A stretch of 64,000 nucleotides of DNA from Pseudaminobacter soli (ex Zhang et al. 2022). GTDB taxonomy: Bacteria > Pseudomonadota > Alphaproteobacteria > Rhizobiales > Rhizobiaceae. Positions 45,679-54,694 of this stretch are shown here, piece after piece; positions within the stretch are counted from its first letter, which is position 1; each line of letters begins with the position of its first letter. The position numbers and the translations under genes were made by a program. The notes below the pieces were generated by a model. The model saw nothing but the letters and a program-made list of their open reading frames with translations, did no database searches and was not told where the DNA came from. Location of the stretch: positions 248,001-312,000 of the forward strand of contig NZ_JABVCF010000003.1 of the NCBI RefSeq assembly GCF_014595955.1. Direction: 5' to 3'.

Positions 45679-47250
45679 ATGCACGACCTGATGACCGAAT
45701 CGAGAACCAACGCCGCCGAATTCACGGTGAGCGAGATATCGAATGCGCTGAAGCGCACCGTCGAGGATGCCTTCGGCAATGTGCGGGTGCGGGGCGAGAT
45801 ATCCGGCTATCGCGGGCCGCATTCCTCCGGCCATGCCTATTTCTGCCTGAAGGATGACCGGGCGCGGCTCGACGCCGTGGTCTGGAAGAGCGCGATGGCG
45901 CGCCTGAAGTTCCGGCCCGAGGAAGGCATGGAGGTGATCGCCACGGGGCGACTCACCACCTATCCGGGCAAGTCGAACTACCAGATCGTCATCGAGAACC
46001 TAGAACCAGCGGGCGCCGGCGCGCTGATGGCGCTCTTGGAGGAGCGCAAGCGGCGGCTGGCGGCCGAGGGCATTTTCGATGCCGGACGCAAGCAGCGCCT
46101 GCCCTTCATGCCGCGCGTGATCGGCGTGATCACCTCCCCAACGGGAGCGGTGATCCGCGACATCGTGCATCGCATCAAGGATCGCTTCCCGCTGCACGTC
46201 ATCGTCTGGCCGGTACGCGTACAAGGCGACACCTGTGCTGCGGAGGTCACCGCGGCGGTGAGCGGCTTCAGTGCGCTGCCGGTAGACGGGGCGATACCGC
46301 GGCCGGACCTCATCATCGTCGCCCGTGGCGGCGGCAGCCTGGAGGATCTCTGGGGTTTTAACGATGAGGCGCTGGCGCGCGCGGTAGCGGCCTCCAAGCT
46401 GCCGGTGATCTCCGCCGTTGGGCACGAGACCGACTGGACGTTGGTCGACCTCGCCGCCGACGTACGAGCGCCGACTCCCACCGGTGCCGCCGAAATCGCG
46501 GTTCCGGTGCGTGACGAACTGGCGGCGCGCCTCGCCAATGTCGCGGCGCGGTTGCGCGGCTGCACGTCCCGCGCAATCGAGCGCAAGCGCACGTCACTGC
46601 GTGCCGCCGCGAGGGCACTCCCCTCTCCGGATCAATTGCTAGCGCTTCCCCGGCGCCGCTTCGACGAGGCGACGAGTCGGCTAGGCCGGGGCCTCGAGGT
46701 CAACACGCACCGTAAACGGGCCAGGCTCTCGGCGGCGCGGCTCTCGCCCGCCACGCTGTCGCGGCGCATCGCGGAGGCGCGCCGCCACCTCGACCGGGAC
46801 CTGGCGCGCATCACGGCTGCGTTCCGTGGAAGCGTCCGGGAAAAACGGTCGTCCTTCTCCCGCTGCGCGGCGCGGGTCTCCGTGGAACGAATCGAGCGAC
46901 GGAACGGCGTTGCGCGCCAGACGCTCACGGCTTTTGCCGACAGGCAGGACAGGGCGATGTTCAGCCGGCTGGAGCGCGCGCGCGGCCGTCTTGGCAATGC
47001 CGATCGGTTGCTGACGACGCTCAAGCTCTCCCATGAGGCCATACTGGAACGCGGCTATGCGCTGGTGATGGACCGTGAGGGCAGCGTCATAAAGCAAGCG
47101 GCCGCAATAGCTGTCGGCGACATGCTTTCGCTGCGCTTTGCGGACGGAGAGGCACAGGCGGTCGCGACCAGCGGCGAGGCCGCCGGCGCTAAGCGGACCA
47201 AGCCGCAGGAAAAGAAAGTGGCCGCGGCCGGTCAGGGATCCCTGTTCTAA
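45679..47250 (+). CDS. xseA: Exodeoxyribonuclease VII large subunit
   Basis: A 523-residue XseA. The N-terminal OB fold is in [34 protein letters not shown]. The catalytic domain follows with [44 protein letters not shown] and [25 protein letters not shown]. The C-terminus is a long arginine-rich coiled coil. With XseB it degrades single-stranded DNA. The tail (about residues 495-523) is lysine rich. The start is not certain; M4 downstream is possible. Confidence 0.95.
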   Translation: MHDLMTESRTNAAEFTVSEISNALKRTVEDAFGNVRVRGEISGYRGPHSSGHAYFCLKDDRARLDAVVWKSAMARLKFRPEEGMEVIATGRLTTYPGKSNYQIVIENLEPAGAGALMALLEERKRRLAAEGIFDAGRKQRLPFMPRVIGVITSPTGAVIRDIVHRIKDRFPLHVIVWPVRVQGDTCAAEVTAAVSGFSALPVDGAIPRPDLIIVARGGGSLEDLWGFNDEALARAVAASKLPVISAVGHETDWTLVDLAADVRAPTPTGAAEIAVPVRDELAARLANVAARLRGCTSRAIERKRTSLRAAARALPSPDQLLALPRRRFDEATSRLGRGLEVNTHRKRARLSAARLSPATLSRRIAEARRHLDRDLARITAAFRGSVREKRSSFSRCAARVSVERIERRNGVARQTLTAFADRQDRAMFSRLERARGRLGNADRLLTTLKLSHEAILERGYALVMDREGSVIKQAAAIAVGDMLSLRFADGEAQAVATSGEAAGAKRTKPQEKKVAAAGQGSLF

Positions 47251-47330
47251 GCGATTTGATTCGTCCGCATCCCAATTAGCAGGTCGGGCCCGAACCGCGG
47301 CCATAGGAACGGTGGGCCAGCCAGCCGGAT

Positions 47331-48059
47331 TCACCTCGCCTCGATCCACTGATTCAGATAGGCCGGGTCGAATTCGGCACGCTCGGCGAGCCGCTCGAAA
47401 TCGATGATGGTTACGCGCCCCCCTTCCCACTCGACTAGGCCAAGCTTCCGCAAATCCTGGAGCGTGCGGTTGACGTGCACGGTGGACATCCCCAGCACGT
47501 CGCCGAGTTCGGTCTGGGTCGCTCCGAAGGCGAAGGAGTTTCCGCTGACGAGGCCGCGCCCGCGCAGGCGGACATAAAGTTCGCAGAGGAGATGGGCCAA
47601 GTGGTCGATGGCGGGCCGCCGACCGAGGGAGGTGATCCACGCCCGATCGATGGCCGCATCGACCAGCGTCGTCAGCCAGAACAGGCGCGACAGATGGCGA
47701 TGCTCGTCGATGAGCGCGCGGACAGCATCGTGAGGGACGAATGCCATCTTGCAATCCACGAAGGCAATGACGCTGTGGTCCATCCGCTTGATTAGAAGGC
47801 CATGGAGATCGACGAAGTCGCCGGGGATATGAAGGTTGGTGATCTGACGCCGTCCATCGGAGAGCACCTGGGCTCGGGCGGCGAAGCCTTCCAGGAGCAG
47901 ACAACTGTGGGTGGGCCGACTACCCTCACGGACGATCTCCGCATTCTTTCCGAAGATTCGGATTTGAAGGGGTAGCGCAGTGAGCGCGGCGCGTTCGGCT
48001 TCGTTCAGAACGTCGTACTGTTCAAGCGCTCGAATGAACGGGTGAATGGTCTCCGCCAA
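47331..48059 (-). CDS. Crp/Fnr family transcriptional regulator
   Basis: A 242-residue regulator. It has an N-terminal cyclic-nucleotide-binding-like beta barrel (SCLLLEGFAARAQVLSDGRRQITNLHIPGDFVDLHGLL) and a C-terminal Crp-type winged helix ([31 protein letters not shown]). No cysteine cluster for an Fnr iron-sulfur centre is seen. The likely start is a TTG at 48059 preceded by GGAGG at 5 bp. It belongs to the large set of Crp/Fnr paralogues of rhizobia; the signal is unknown. Confidence 0.88.
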   Translation of the reverse strand: MAETIHPFIRALEQYDVLNEAERAALTALPLQIRIFGKNAEIVREGSRPTHSCLLLEGFAARAQVLSDGRRQITNLHIPGDFVDLHGLLIKRMDHSVIAFVDCKMAFVPHDAVRALIDEHRHLSRLFWLTTLVDAAIDRAWITSLGRRPAIDHLAHLLCELYVRLRGRGLVSGNSFAFGATQTELGDVLGMSTVHVNRTLQDLRKLGLVEWEGGRVTIIDFERLAERAEFDPAYLNQWIEAR

Positions 48060-48248
48060 AGAAGCCTCCGATCGCGAAGAGCGGCCAGAAGAACCGCTCC
48101 AGAAACGCGCTATGGGCCTCCGGGTTTCGGAGCACTCACATATGTTAAACCAGAAGCCTATTCCAAAGAAGCTTGCACGGCGTGCCCGTAAATTGCGCTG
48201 CAGCCGGTCGCAGCGCACCCCAATGTGCCCGGAACGCATCATGAGGAG

Positions 48249-48325
48249 TGGTACGGTTGGCTGGGATCGAACCAGCGACCTCCGGATCCACAATCCGGCG
48301 CTCTAACCAGCTGAGCTACAACCGC
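48249..48325 (-). tRNA. tRNA-His (GTG)
   Basis: A complete cloverleaf on the minus strand: acceptor GCGGTTG/CAACCGT, D arm GCTC/GAGC, anticodon arm CCGGA/TCCGG around loop TTGTGGA (anticodon GTG), and T arm GCTGG/CCAGC around TTCGATC. Position 73 is A and the CCA end is encoded. No extra G-1 is encoded; position 1 pairs G with U72. This matches the alphaproteobacterial type of tRNA-His that lacks G-1. Confidence 0.95.
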
Positions 48326-48419
48326 ATGCCTGAAGGCGCGTCCGGCAGGCATTGCCTGCCGCCATGGCTTCGGTGGGTGGTCCATACGGACAAACGGACA
48401 AGTTTTCAAGCCGCAAAAG

Positions 48420-48449
48420 AAAAGGCCGGCGGAAGGGGGCCGGCCTTTT
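48420..48449 (-). terminator. Intrinsic terminator downstream of the phasin gene
   Basis: Perfect 11-bp arms (AAAAGGCCGGC / GCCGGCCTTTT) with an 8-base loop. On the minus strand the stem is followed by TTTTCTTTT. It lies about 90 bp past the phasin stop and before the tRNA gene. Confidence 0.75.
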
Positions 48450-48541
48450 CCAATCTAGGGCCAGCGGGAGGAGGTGCTGGCCGCTATCCCGCGAGGCAGA
48501 GGGAGGAGGAACCGCCCCGCGGATTGCTCCGATCGCCGGAA

Positions 48542-49006
48542 TCAAGCGACCTTGAGCTCGTTGACCGCCTTCTCGAACACGTCCCTCATGGGCTTGGACA
48601 CGTCTTCGTAGGCCTTGGTGCTTGCAGTCTGCAGGTCCTTCGCCTGCGCCACGCCGTTCTCGACGCTCTTGCGCACGAAGGACGTCTGCAACTCGATCAG
48701 TTCGGACATGGACTTGGCGCCGGCGAGCGCCTCGAGATGCGAAAGGCCAAGCTCGGTGTTGGCTCGCATGGCAGCGATGGTCTTCAGTGACAGATCGGTG
48801 CTGGCGGCGCGCGCCGTCTCGAAGGTGCTCTCGAGCGCCTTCTGCGTCGATTCGGCGCCGGACTTCAGCCGGCTGTAGACCTCCTTGGACTGTTCCATTC
48901 CCTTTTCGGCGAAGGCGCGGAACTGGTCAGTTGCCTTCGAAGCATCGAAGGCAGGATACTCGACATTGGACGTAAACTCGGTAGGCTTGCTCGCAGTCTT
49001 GGACAT
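48542..49006 (-). CDS. Phasin family protein
   Basis: A 154-residue helical protein of the Phasin_2 type: FRAFAEKGMEQSKEVYSRLKSGAESTQKALESTFETARAAS, then LGLSHLEALAGAKSMSELIELQTSFVRKSVENGVAQAKDLQ. It has no cysteine, is amphipathic throughout and coats polyhydroxybutyrate granules. The ATG at 49006 follows AAGGA at 6 bp. Its promoter has a tandem TGCA-type palindrome resembling a PhaR site, and it ends in a strong terminator. Confidence 0.93.
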   Translation of the reverse strand: MSKTASKPTEFTSNVEYPAFDASKATDQFRAFAEKGMEQSKEVYSRLKSGAESTQKALESTFETARAASTDLSLKTIAAMRANTELGLSHLEALAGAKSMSELIELQTSFVRKSVENGVAQAKDLQTASTKAYEDVSKPMRDVFEKAVNELKVA

Positions 49007-49076
49007 TTTCCATCCTTTCATCGGACGGGCCCTCGGCACCGCCTCATCGGTTTGAGTGACACCAATATACGAGATG

Positions 49077-49112
49077 TTTTGCTGCATTGCAACATTTTTG
49101 TTGCGACGCACC
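49077..49112. promoter_or_regulatory. Tandem GYTGCANTGCAAC motif upstream of phasin gene
   Basis: GCTGCATTGCAAC is centred at 49087. A weaker GTTGCGACGCACC is centred at 49106, 19 bp away. The pair lies 71-106 bp before the phasin start. PhaR, the PHB-responsive repressor, controls phasin genes in alphaproteobacteria through TGC-rich palindromes and is the best candidate regulator. Confidence 0.65.
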
Positions 49113-49249
49113 ATTCGCGGGGCCGGGTTAACCAAATGCCCAGAATTTCGGTGTCTGAGTTCGACCACTGTGGACGCGGTGCCGGGCGGCTCCTATTAAC
49201 GAACGATTAACCGCCAGGAGTCCGCCAGCAGAGGGGACGCTGCCTCAGC

Positions 49250-52200
49250 ATGCCAACGGCTGCCTACTCGTTCATCGATATCGCGGTGCTCGATGCCGTC
49301 CGCTCGCGCTTTGCCGCGGGCGACGCGATCGTGATCCTTTCGCTTGACCTTGGGGAAGTGATCTGGGCGAACGGGCCCGGTGCAAGCCTGTTCGGCCACG
49401 ATGACATTGAAGCGATCGTAGGCGCGCAAAGCGGCCTGAGTTCAGCGGCCAAGCGGCAGATCATGGCGAGCCGCGGCTATCCGGAAATCGGCAGCAACCG
49501 CGCCATAATGGTCCGCATGGCCCAGGGGATGGGCAGTCGGGCGGTGCTGTTCTCGGCCAGCGCGGTCTCGCTCCCGGACGGAGACCGCGCGATCATGCTC
49601 GTGATGCCGACCGGGATGTCGAGCGAAACCGAGAACGACACAGCCACGCGCGCGATCAGCGGCTTCACGCAGCCGGGTCACCTGGTCGCCTTCCTTGACG
49701 GTACCGGCAATGTCGCGGCTTCCTCACGCGGCTTCCCGGAGTTGGAGATTGCGCCAGCGGTCCTGCAGCAATTGGTAGCCGACGTGGCGAGCGAGCCGGA
49801 CCGGCTGGTCAAGCGCATCATCCCGTCTGGATCCGGCAGCCTGCCGGCCGGGATCGCGCGGCTGCGCGAACACCCGGCCTGCCATCTGCTGGTAGTCGTC
49901 GACGAAGCACAGTTCTCCAGCGGAGAGCCCGAAACCCAGGCGCGGGCAGACGAGCCCGAAATAGCGCCGGTCCCGCTCGAATATCTTGAAGAGATTCCGG
50001 CGGAGGCAGCCGGGCGCTGGGAAGCCGGCTCGACTGCGGCAGAGACCGTAGAGGAAGCTCACGCGCAGACCTCCGATGGAGCACAAGTCCCGCCGCCCGA
50101 ACCGGATACCGGCGAGCACCTCGACAGATTGGATACCGGCACGTCGGAGGACGAAGCCGGTAAGGATACAGCGGCTTCTCCGGTATCCCAGGCTGTATTC
50201 GAGTTGAGTCCCGACGGGACAGAAGAGCCGGAGCAGCGAGGCGACCTCGAAGTCTTGGCCGACTCGAAGAACGCAGCCGACACGCAACTCGAAACCGCCC
50301 CGCCTGAATCGCTCGGCCCCTTGATGCCGCAATCAGCGGAAACGGCCGAAGAAGCCATTCCCGCCGTGGAGGCGCGAACCGCGGACGAGATCACCGCTGG
50401 CGTGGCGGAGCCTTCGTGCCAGCAGGTCCCAACGCCGAGCGAGGAGCCCAATACCTCGGGCGAAGAGCCGCAGGCCATCGGAAAAACGCCCTCGATTGCT
50501 GAGGAAGTACCCCCCCAGGAGGCGGTCGCTGAAACTGATGTCGCGAGTCCCGACGAACCCGCAGGCGAGGTACCGGCGCCGGCCATCGATCGGGGTGCGG
50601 CGCCGCTGCGTTTTGTCTGGAAGACCGATGCCAACGGCCGCTTCAGCGCCATTTCTCCGGAGTTCGTCGCGGCTGTAGGGCTGACCGAATCCGAGATCCT
50701 GGGCCGCGCCTTCGCCGAAATCTCGGATGGCCTGCAACTCGATCCGGAACGGGAGATCGCAGGCCTGCTGGAGCGCCGCGACACCTGGTCAGGGCGCTCC
50801 GTGCTGTGGCCGGTCAAAGGGAGCAATCTAAGAGTTCCCGTCGACCTGGCTGCACTGCCGAGCTATTCCCGCGACCGCACATTCGAGGGTTTCCGCGGCT
50901 TCGGCGTGGCGCGACCGGCCGATGCGGTGATCGCTCCTGAAACGGAAGATCCGGCGAAGCCCCTGGCCGAAACCGAGGCGCCTTCGGCTGAAGCCGAGGC
51001 TGCGTCAGCCGAGCACCCGGGGCGCGGACCGTCATCTGGAGAAGGTCAACCGACCGACCCGTTCCGCGGCGAGGTTCCGGCACTTGCGATCGCTCCCCAG
51101 CCTGATCGCCGCGTCTCCGACAAGATCATCCGGCTCTACGAACACCGCCCGCCGGCCGCCGAAAAGGGCCTTTCGCCAGTCGAACGAACCACCTTCCGAG
51201 AGATCGGAGAGAGGCTGCGCAAGGACGGCGGGATAGACGAGCAGGACCGCTCCAAGTCTGCGGACAAGCCCGAGCCCGCGAGTTCTCCTCGTGCGCCGGC
51301 CGCGGCCAGCAGCCACGCCAAGCCCCATGAAGGGCCGTCGGCGGACGAGGTGATTGCGGCGGTAGCCCCACCGGAAATCGCTCAGACCACCGAAGCTGCC
51401 TTGCATGAGACTGCACCGACCGAACCGGCCATGGCAGAGGCCGAGGATCTGATCGCGGACGAAGCTCCCGCTGTCGTGTCGTCCGAATCCACCGATCAGG
51501 ACGCCAGTTCTGGCGATGACAGGCCCGGCGAGGCAATCGCAGAAGAGTCTCCCCTGCCCGAGCCTGATAGCCTCCAGCCAATCGAAGAAGATCGGGAGTC
51601 GGATGCTGAGGCCGCGCGCAGCGACAGTGCCGATCGGCTTGCCGAGGATGTTGTCTCTCCAAGCCCCCACGCTGAAGGTGACGAGATCGAAGCCCCGGTC
51701 TCATCTCCCGAGGCCCGGTACGGAACGGAACCGGCAAGCGATCCTGTCGATGTGGCAGAAAGCGCCGCGCTGGAACAGCCGGAGCCGGCGAGCGTCCCCG
51801 ACCAAGATGTCCCGCCTGGCGAACCCGCAACCGAGGCGGAAACCGCACGCGACGGTAGCGCTGGGCAAGAATCGATCCTCTCCCATCTGCCTGTGCCGAT
51901 TCTCGTCCACGCCGCTGATGTGCTGCACTATGCAAACGAGGAATTCCTGACGCTCACCGGCTACACCTCCCTGGAGCAGCTTGAAGAGGCAGGCGGGCTC
52001 GGCACGCTCTTTGCGGAGCGCTATGGCGACGCGTCGGACGAGAGCGACCGGATGCTGCGCATGCGCACCGCCGACGGGCTCGAATTTCCGATCGAGGCGG
52101 TGCTGCGCTCGGTTCCTTGGAATGGCGGCCACGCGCTGATGCTGCTCGTCCGGCAGACGGGGGAAGAGGCTCCGTCCGGCCCGTCAGCGCATGAATCCGA

Positions 52201-53329
52201 TCTGGATACGCTCAAGGCCCGTCTCGCCGAGATGCGCGCCATCGTCGATACCGCTACCGACGGCGTGATCCTCATCACCCGTGAAGGCGCGATCCGATCG
52301 ATCAGCCGTCCCGCCGAGGCCCTGTTCGGCTATGATTCCGACGAGGTGAGCGGCAAGGCGTTCATTTCCCTCTTTGCGATCGAGAGCCAGCGCACGGCTC
52401 GCGACTATCTGAACAGCCTTGCGCAGCAGGGCGTCGCCAGCGTGCTCAACGACGGGCGCGAGGTCATCGGCCGCGAGTCGCAGGGGCGCTTCATCCCACT
52501 GTTCATGACGATCGGCAGTCTGCCTGACAGCAGCGGCTATTGCGCCGTGGTGCGAGACATCACGCCGTGGAAGCGGGCCGAAGAAGAACTCACGCAGGCA
52601 CGCGCCCTCGCGGAGAGGGCGTCGTCGCAGAAATCGGAGTTTTTGGCGCGCATCAGCCACGAGATCCGCACGCCGCTCAACGCCATCATCGGCTTCTCTG
52701 AACTGGTCTTGGGCGAGCGCTTCGGCCCGATCGGCAACGACCGCTATCGGGACTACCTCCAGGATATCAACCGCTCCGGCAACCACGTGCTGGAGTTGGT
52801 CAACGACCTGCTCGACATCTCCAAGATCGAGGCAGGCGAGCAGGAGATGTCCTACGAGGCGGTCTCGCTCAACGAGACGCTGGCGCAGACCGTCGCGATG
52901 ATGCAGCCGCAGGCCAATCGCGAGCGGGTGATCATCCGCTCGAGCTTCACATCCCGCCTGCCCGAAGTCGTGGCTGATCCGCGCAGCGTGCGCCAGATCG
53001 CGTTGAACCTGCTGTCCAACGCGGTGCGCTACACGCAGGCCGGCGGACAGGTCATCATCTCCACCGCGCACGAGCCCTCCGGCGACGTGGTGATCCGCGT
53101 GCGAGACACCGGGATCGGCATGTCGCCCGCCGAGATCGAGCAGGCGCTGAAGCCCTTCAAGCAGATCAATGCGCTCAAGCGGCCGCGCGGCGACGGGACT
53201 GGGCTGGGCCTGCCGCTCACCAAGGCGATGGTGGAGGCCAACCGCGCCCGCTTCAGCATCAACTCCACTCCCGGCGAAGGCACGCTGGTGGAAGTGACTT
53301 TCCCGGCGACCCGGGTGCTGGCGAACTGA
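49250..53329 (+). CDS. Large multi-PAS sensor histidine kinase (PdhS/PleC-like)
   Basis: A 1359-residue kinase without obvious membrane segments. A PAS-like N-terminal domain lies within residues ~10-130. Further PAS domains start near residue 452 (FVWKTDANGRFSAISPEF), 874 (LPVPILVHAADVLHYANEEF) and 988 (IVDTATDGVILITREG). HisKA has phospho-acceptor H1137 in ISHEIRTPLNAIIGFSE, and the HATPase domain has NLLSNAVRY, DTGIGM and GDGTGLGL. Between the PAS domains lie two very long Glu/Pro/Ala-rich acidic stretches (~225-450 and 565-870), probably disordered. The kinase core resembles PdhS/PleC/DivJ kinases acting on DivK. No receiver domain is present. Confidence 0.9.
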   Translation: MPTAAYSFIDIAVLDAVRSRFAAGDAIVILSLDLGEVIWANGPGASLFGHDDIEAIVGAQSGLSSAAKRQIMASRGYPEIGSNRAIMVRMAQGMGSRAVLFSASAVSLPDGDRAIMLVMPTGMSSETENDTATRAISGFTQPGHLVAFLDGTGNVAASSRGFPELEIAPAVLQQLVADVASEPDRLVKRIIPSGSGSLPAGIARLREHPACHLLVVVDEAQFSSGEPETQARADEPEIAPVPLEYLEEIPAEAAGRWEAGSTAAETVEEAHAQTSDGAQVPPPEPDTGEHLDRLDTGTSEDEAGKDTAASPVSQAVFELSPDGTEEPEQRGDLEVLADSKNAADTQLETAPPESLGPLMPQSAETAEEAIPAVEARTADEITAGVAEPSCQQVPTPSEEPNTSGEEPQAIGKTPSIAEEVPPQEAVAETDVASPDEPAGEVPAPAIDRGAAPLRFVWKTDANGRFSAISPEFVAAVGLTESEILGRAFAEISDGLQLDPEREIAGLLERRDTWSGRSVLWPVKGSNLRVPVDLAALPSYSRDRTFEGFRGFGVARPADAVIAPETEDPAKPLAETEAPSAEAEAASAEHPGRGPSSGEGQPTDPFRGEVPALAIAPQPDRRVSDKIIRLYEHRPPAAEKGLSPVERTTFREIGERLRKDGGIDEQDRSKSADKPEPASSPRAPAAASSHAKPHEGPSADEVIAAVAPPEIAQTTEAALHETAPTEPAMAEAEDLIADEAPAVVSSESTDQDASSGDDRPGEAIAEESPLPEPDSLQPIEEDRESDAEAARSDSADRLAEDVVSPSPHAEGDEIEAPVSSPEARYGTEPASDPVDVAESAALEQPEPASVPDQDVPPGEPATEAETARDGSAGQESILSHLPVPILVHAADVLHYANEEFLTLTGYTSLEQLEEAGGLGTLFAERYGDASDESDRMLRMRTADGLEFPIEAVLRSVPWNGGHALMLLVRQTGEEAPSGPSAHESDLDTLKARLAEMRAIVDTATDGVILITREGAIRSISRPAEALFGYDSDEVSGKAFISLFAIESQRTARDYLNSLAQQGVASVLNDGREVIGRESQGRFIPLFMTIGSLPDSSGYCAVVRDITPWKRAEEELTQARALAERASSQKSEFLARISHEIRTPLNAIIGFSELVLGERFGPIGNDRYRDYLQDINRSGNHVLELVNDLLDISKIEAGEQEMSYEAVSLNETLAQTVAMMQPQANRERVIIRSSFTSRLPEVVADPRSVRQIALNLLSNAVRYTQAGGQVIISTAHEPSGDVVIRVRDTGIGMSPAEIEQALKPFKQINALKRPRGDGTGLGLPLTKAMVEANRARFSINSTPGEGTLVEVTFPATRVLAN

Positions 53330-53416
53330 AACTTTTTTTCTGATTCTTCTGGCCCGTTCGCTGCGGCCTTCATGAGCGCTCAACAAGCCGCTGAAAAGCT
53401 TCGCATTCTTGTCCAG

Positions 53417-53433
53417 TTTAGAATTCTTCTAAA
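53417..53433. promoter_or_regulatory. Irr-type iron control element (ICE)
   Basis: TTTAGAATTCTTCTAAA is an exact TTTAGAA-N3-TTCTAAA palindrome, the form bound by the haem-responsive regulator Irr in Rhizobiales. It lies 113 bp before the ferric-binding-protein gene, a distance compatible with activation under iron limitation. Confidence 0.8.
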
Positions 53434-53546
53434 CTATTGATTTTATTGCGGTTCTCTTGACGGATCGGCGGGAATAGACGATAGGCGGGACTGCAACCTC
53501 AATCCGTCCCCGGGGCCTTGAACCCCTCGCCGATCTGGAGAGAACA

Positions 53547-54596
53547 ATGTCCAAGCTAAACACGCGCTCGAGGATCGCCGCTTGCGCGGCGCTCATCTTC
53601 GGATCGCTCGGTGCGAATTCCGCCCTCGCCGACGAGGTCGTCAACATCTACTCCTATCGTCAGCCCGACATCATCAAGCCGGTGCTCGATGCCTTCACCG
53701 CCGAAACGGGCATCAAGACCGAGGTGCTGTTCCTCGACAAGGGACTGGAGGATCGAATCCTCGCCGAGGGACAGAACTCCCCGGCCGACGTGATCCTGAC
53801 GGTCGACATCGCTCGTCTCACCACGGCTAAGGACAAGGGCGTCACGCAGGCATTCGACGATCCGACGGTGAATGCCAATCTTCCGGCCGAATATCGCGAT
53901 CCGGAAGGACATTGGTACGGCGTCACCAAGCGCGGGCGTGTGGTTTACGCCTCGAAGGACCGCGTGAAGCAGACCTCGATCACCTACGAGGAGCTTGCCG
54001 ATCCCAAGTGGAAAGGCAAGATCTGCACGCGCTCGGGGCAGCATGACTACAATCTCGGCCTGTTCGCCGCCGCGATCGCGCACTGGGGCCCGGAGAAGAC
54101 CGAACAGTGGATGAAGGGGCTCAAGGCCAATCTGGCCCGCAAGCCCGACGGCGGCGACCGGCCGCAGGCCAAGGCGATCTATGCCGGCGAGTGCGATATC
54201 GCGCTGGGCAACACCTATTACGTCGGCCTGATGCGCACCAACGAGAAGGATCCCGAGGAGAAGGAGTGGGGCAACGCCATCAACGTCCTCTTCCCGACCT
54301 TCGAGAACGGCGGCACCCACGTGAACATCTCCGGCGCAGCCATGGCCAAGTACGCTCCGCATCGCGACAATGCCCTCAAGCTGATCCAGTTCCTGACCAG
54401 CCACAAGGCGCAGCAGACCTATGCCGAGCAGACCTTCGAATATCCGGTCGAGCCCGGTCTTGAGCCTTCGGAGGTGGTGAAGGCGTTCGGTTCGCTGACT
54501 TCCGACACGCTGCCGCTGGCCGAGATCGCCAAGAATAGGAAGGCCGCTTCCGAGATGGTCGACCGCGTCGGCCTGGACGACGGTCCGAGCAGTTGA
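53547..54596 (+). CDS. Ferric iron ABC transporter substrate-binding protein (FbpA/FutA type)
   Basis: A 349-residue periplasmic binding protein. Its signal peptide (residues ~1-28) ends ANSALA-DE. The mature part begins VVNIYSYRQPDIIKPVLDAF and carries conserved tyrosines, including GNTYYVGLM, which ligate Fe(III) in FbpA/FutA proteins. GGAGAG precedes the ATG. An Irr box upstream and a permease gene 98 bp downstream support ferric iron uptake. A hairpin after the stop may keep its level above that of the permease. Confidence 0.93.
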   Translation: MSKLNTRSRIAACAALIFGSLGANSALADEVVNIYSYRQPDIIKPVLDAFTAETGIKTEVLFLDKGLEDRILAEGQNSPADVILTVDIARLTTAKDKGVTQAFDDPTVNANLPAEYRDPEGHWYGVTKRGRVVYASKDRVKQTSITYEELADPKWKGKICTRSGQHDYNLGLFAAAIAHWGPEKTEQWMKGLKANLARKPDGGDRPQAKAIYAGECDIALGNTYYVGLMRTNEKDPEEKEWGNAINVLFPTFENGGTHVNISGAAMAKYAPHRDNALKLIQFLTSHKAQQTYAEQTFEYPVEPGLEPSEVVKAFGSLTSDTLPLAEIAKNRKAASEMVDRVGLDDGPSS

Positions 54597-54617
54597 GAAG
54601 CGCGACGCTGAGAATTA

Positions 54618-54642
54618 GGCCGGGCTGTCCAACAGCCCGGCC
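54618..54642 (+). terminator. Intercistronic hairpin after the iron-binding-protein gene
   Basis: Perfect 10-bp arms (GGCCGGGCTG / CAGCCCGGCC) with loop TCCAA, followed by TTCTGC, 21 bp after the binding-protein stop and 52 bp before the permease start. It is probably a partial terminator or 3'-end stabiliser. Confidence 0.6.
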
Positions 54643-54694
54643 TTCTGCATTGATGATGACCGGCTTCGGCTGATCAGTTCACCACAACAAGGCG

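Noticed and set aside
46681-47904. 407-codon minus-strand frame across the end of xseA and the Crp gene
   Set aside because: Arg/Pro/Ser-rich frame spanning two real genes in other frames; no motif.
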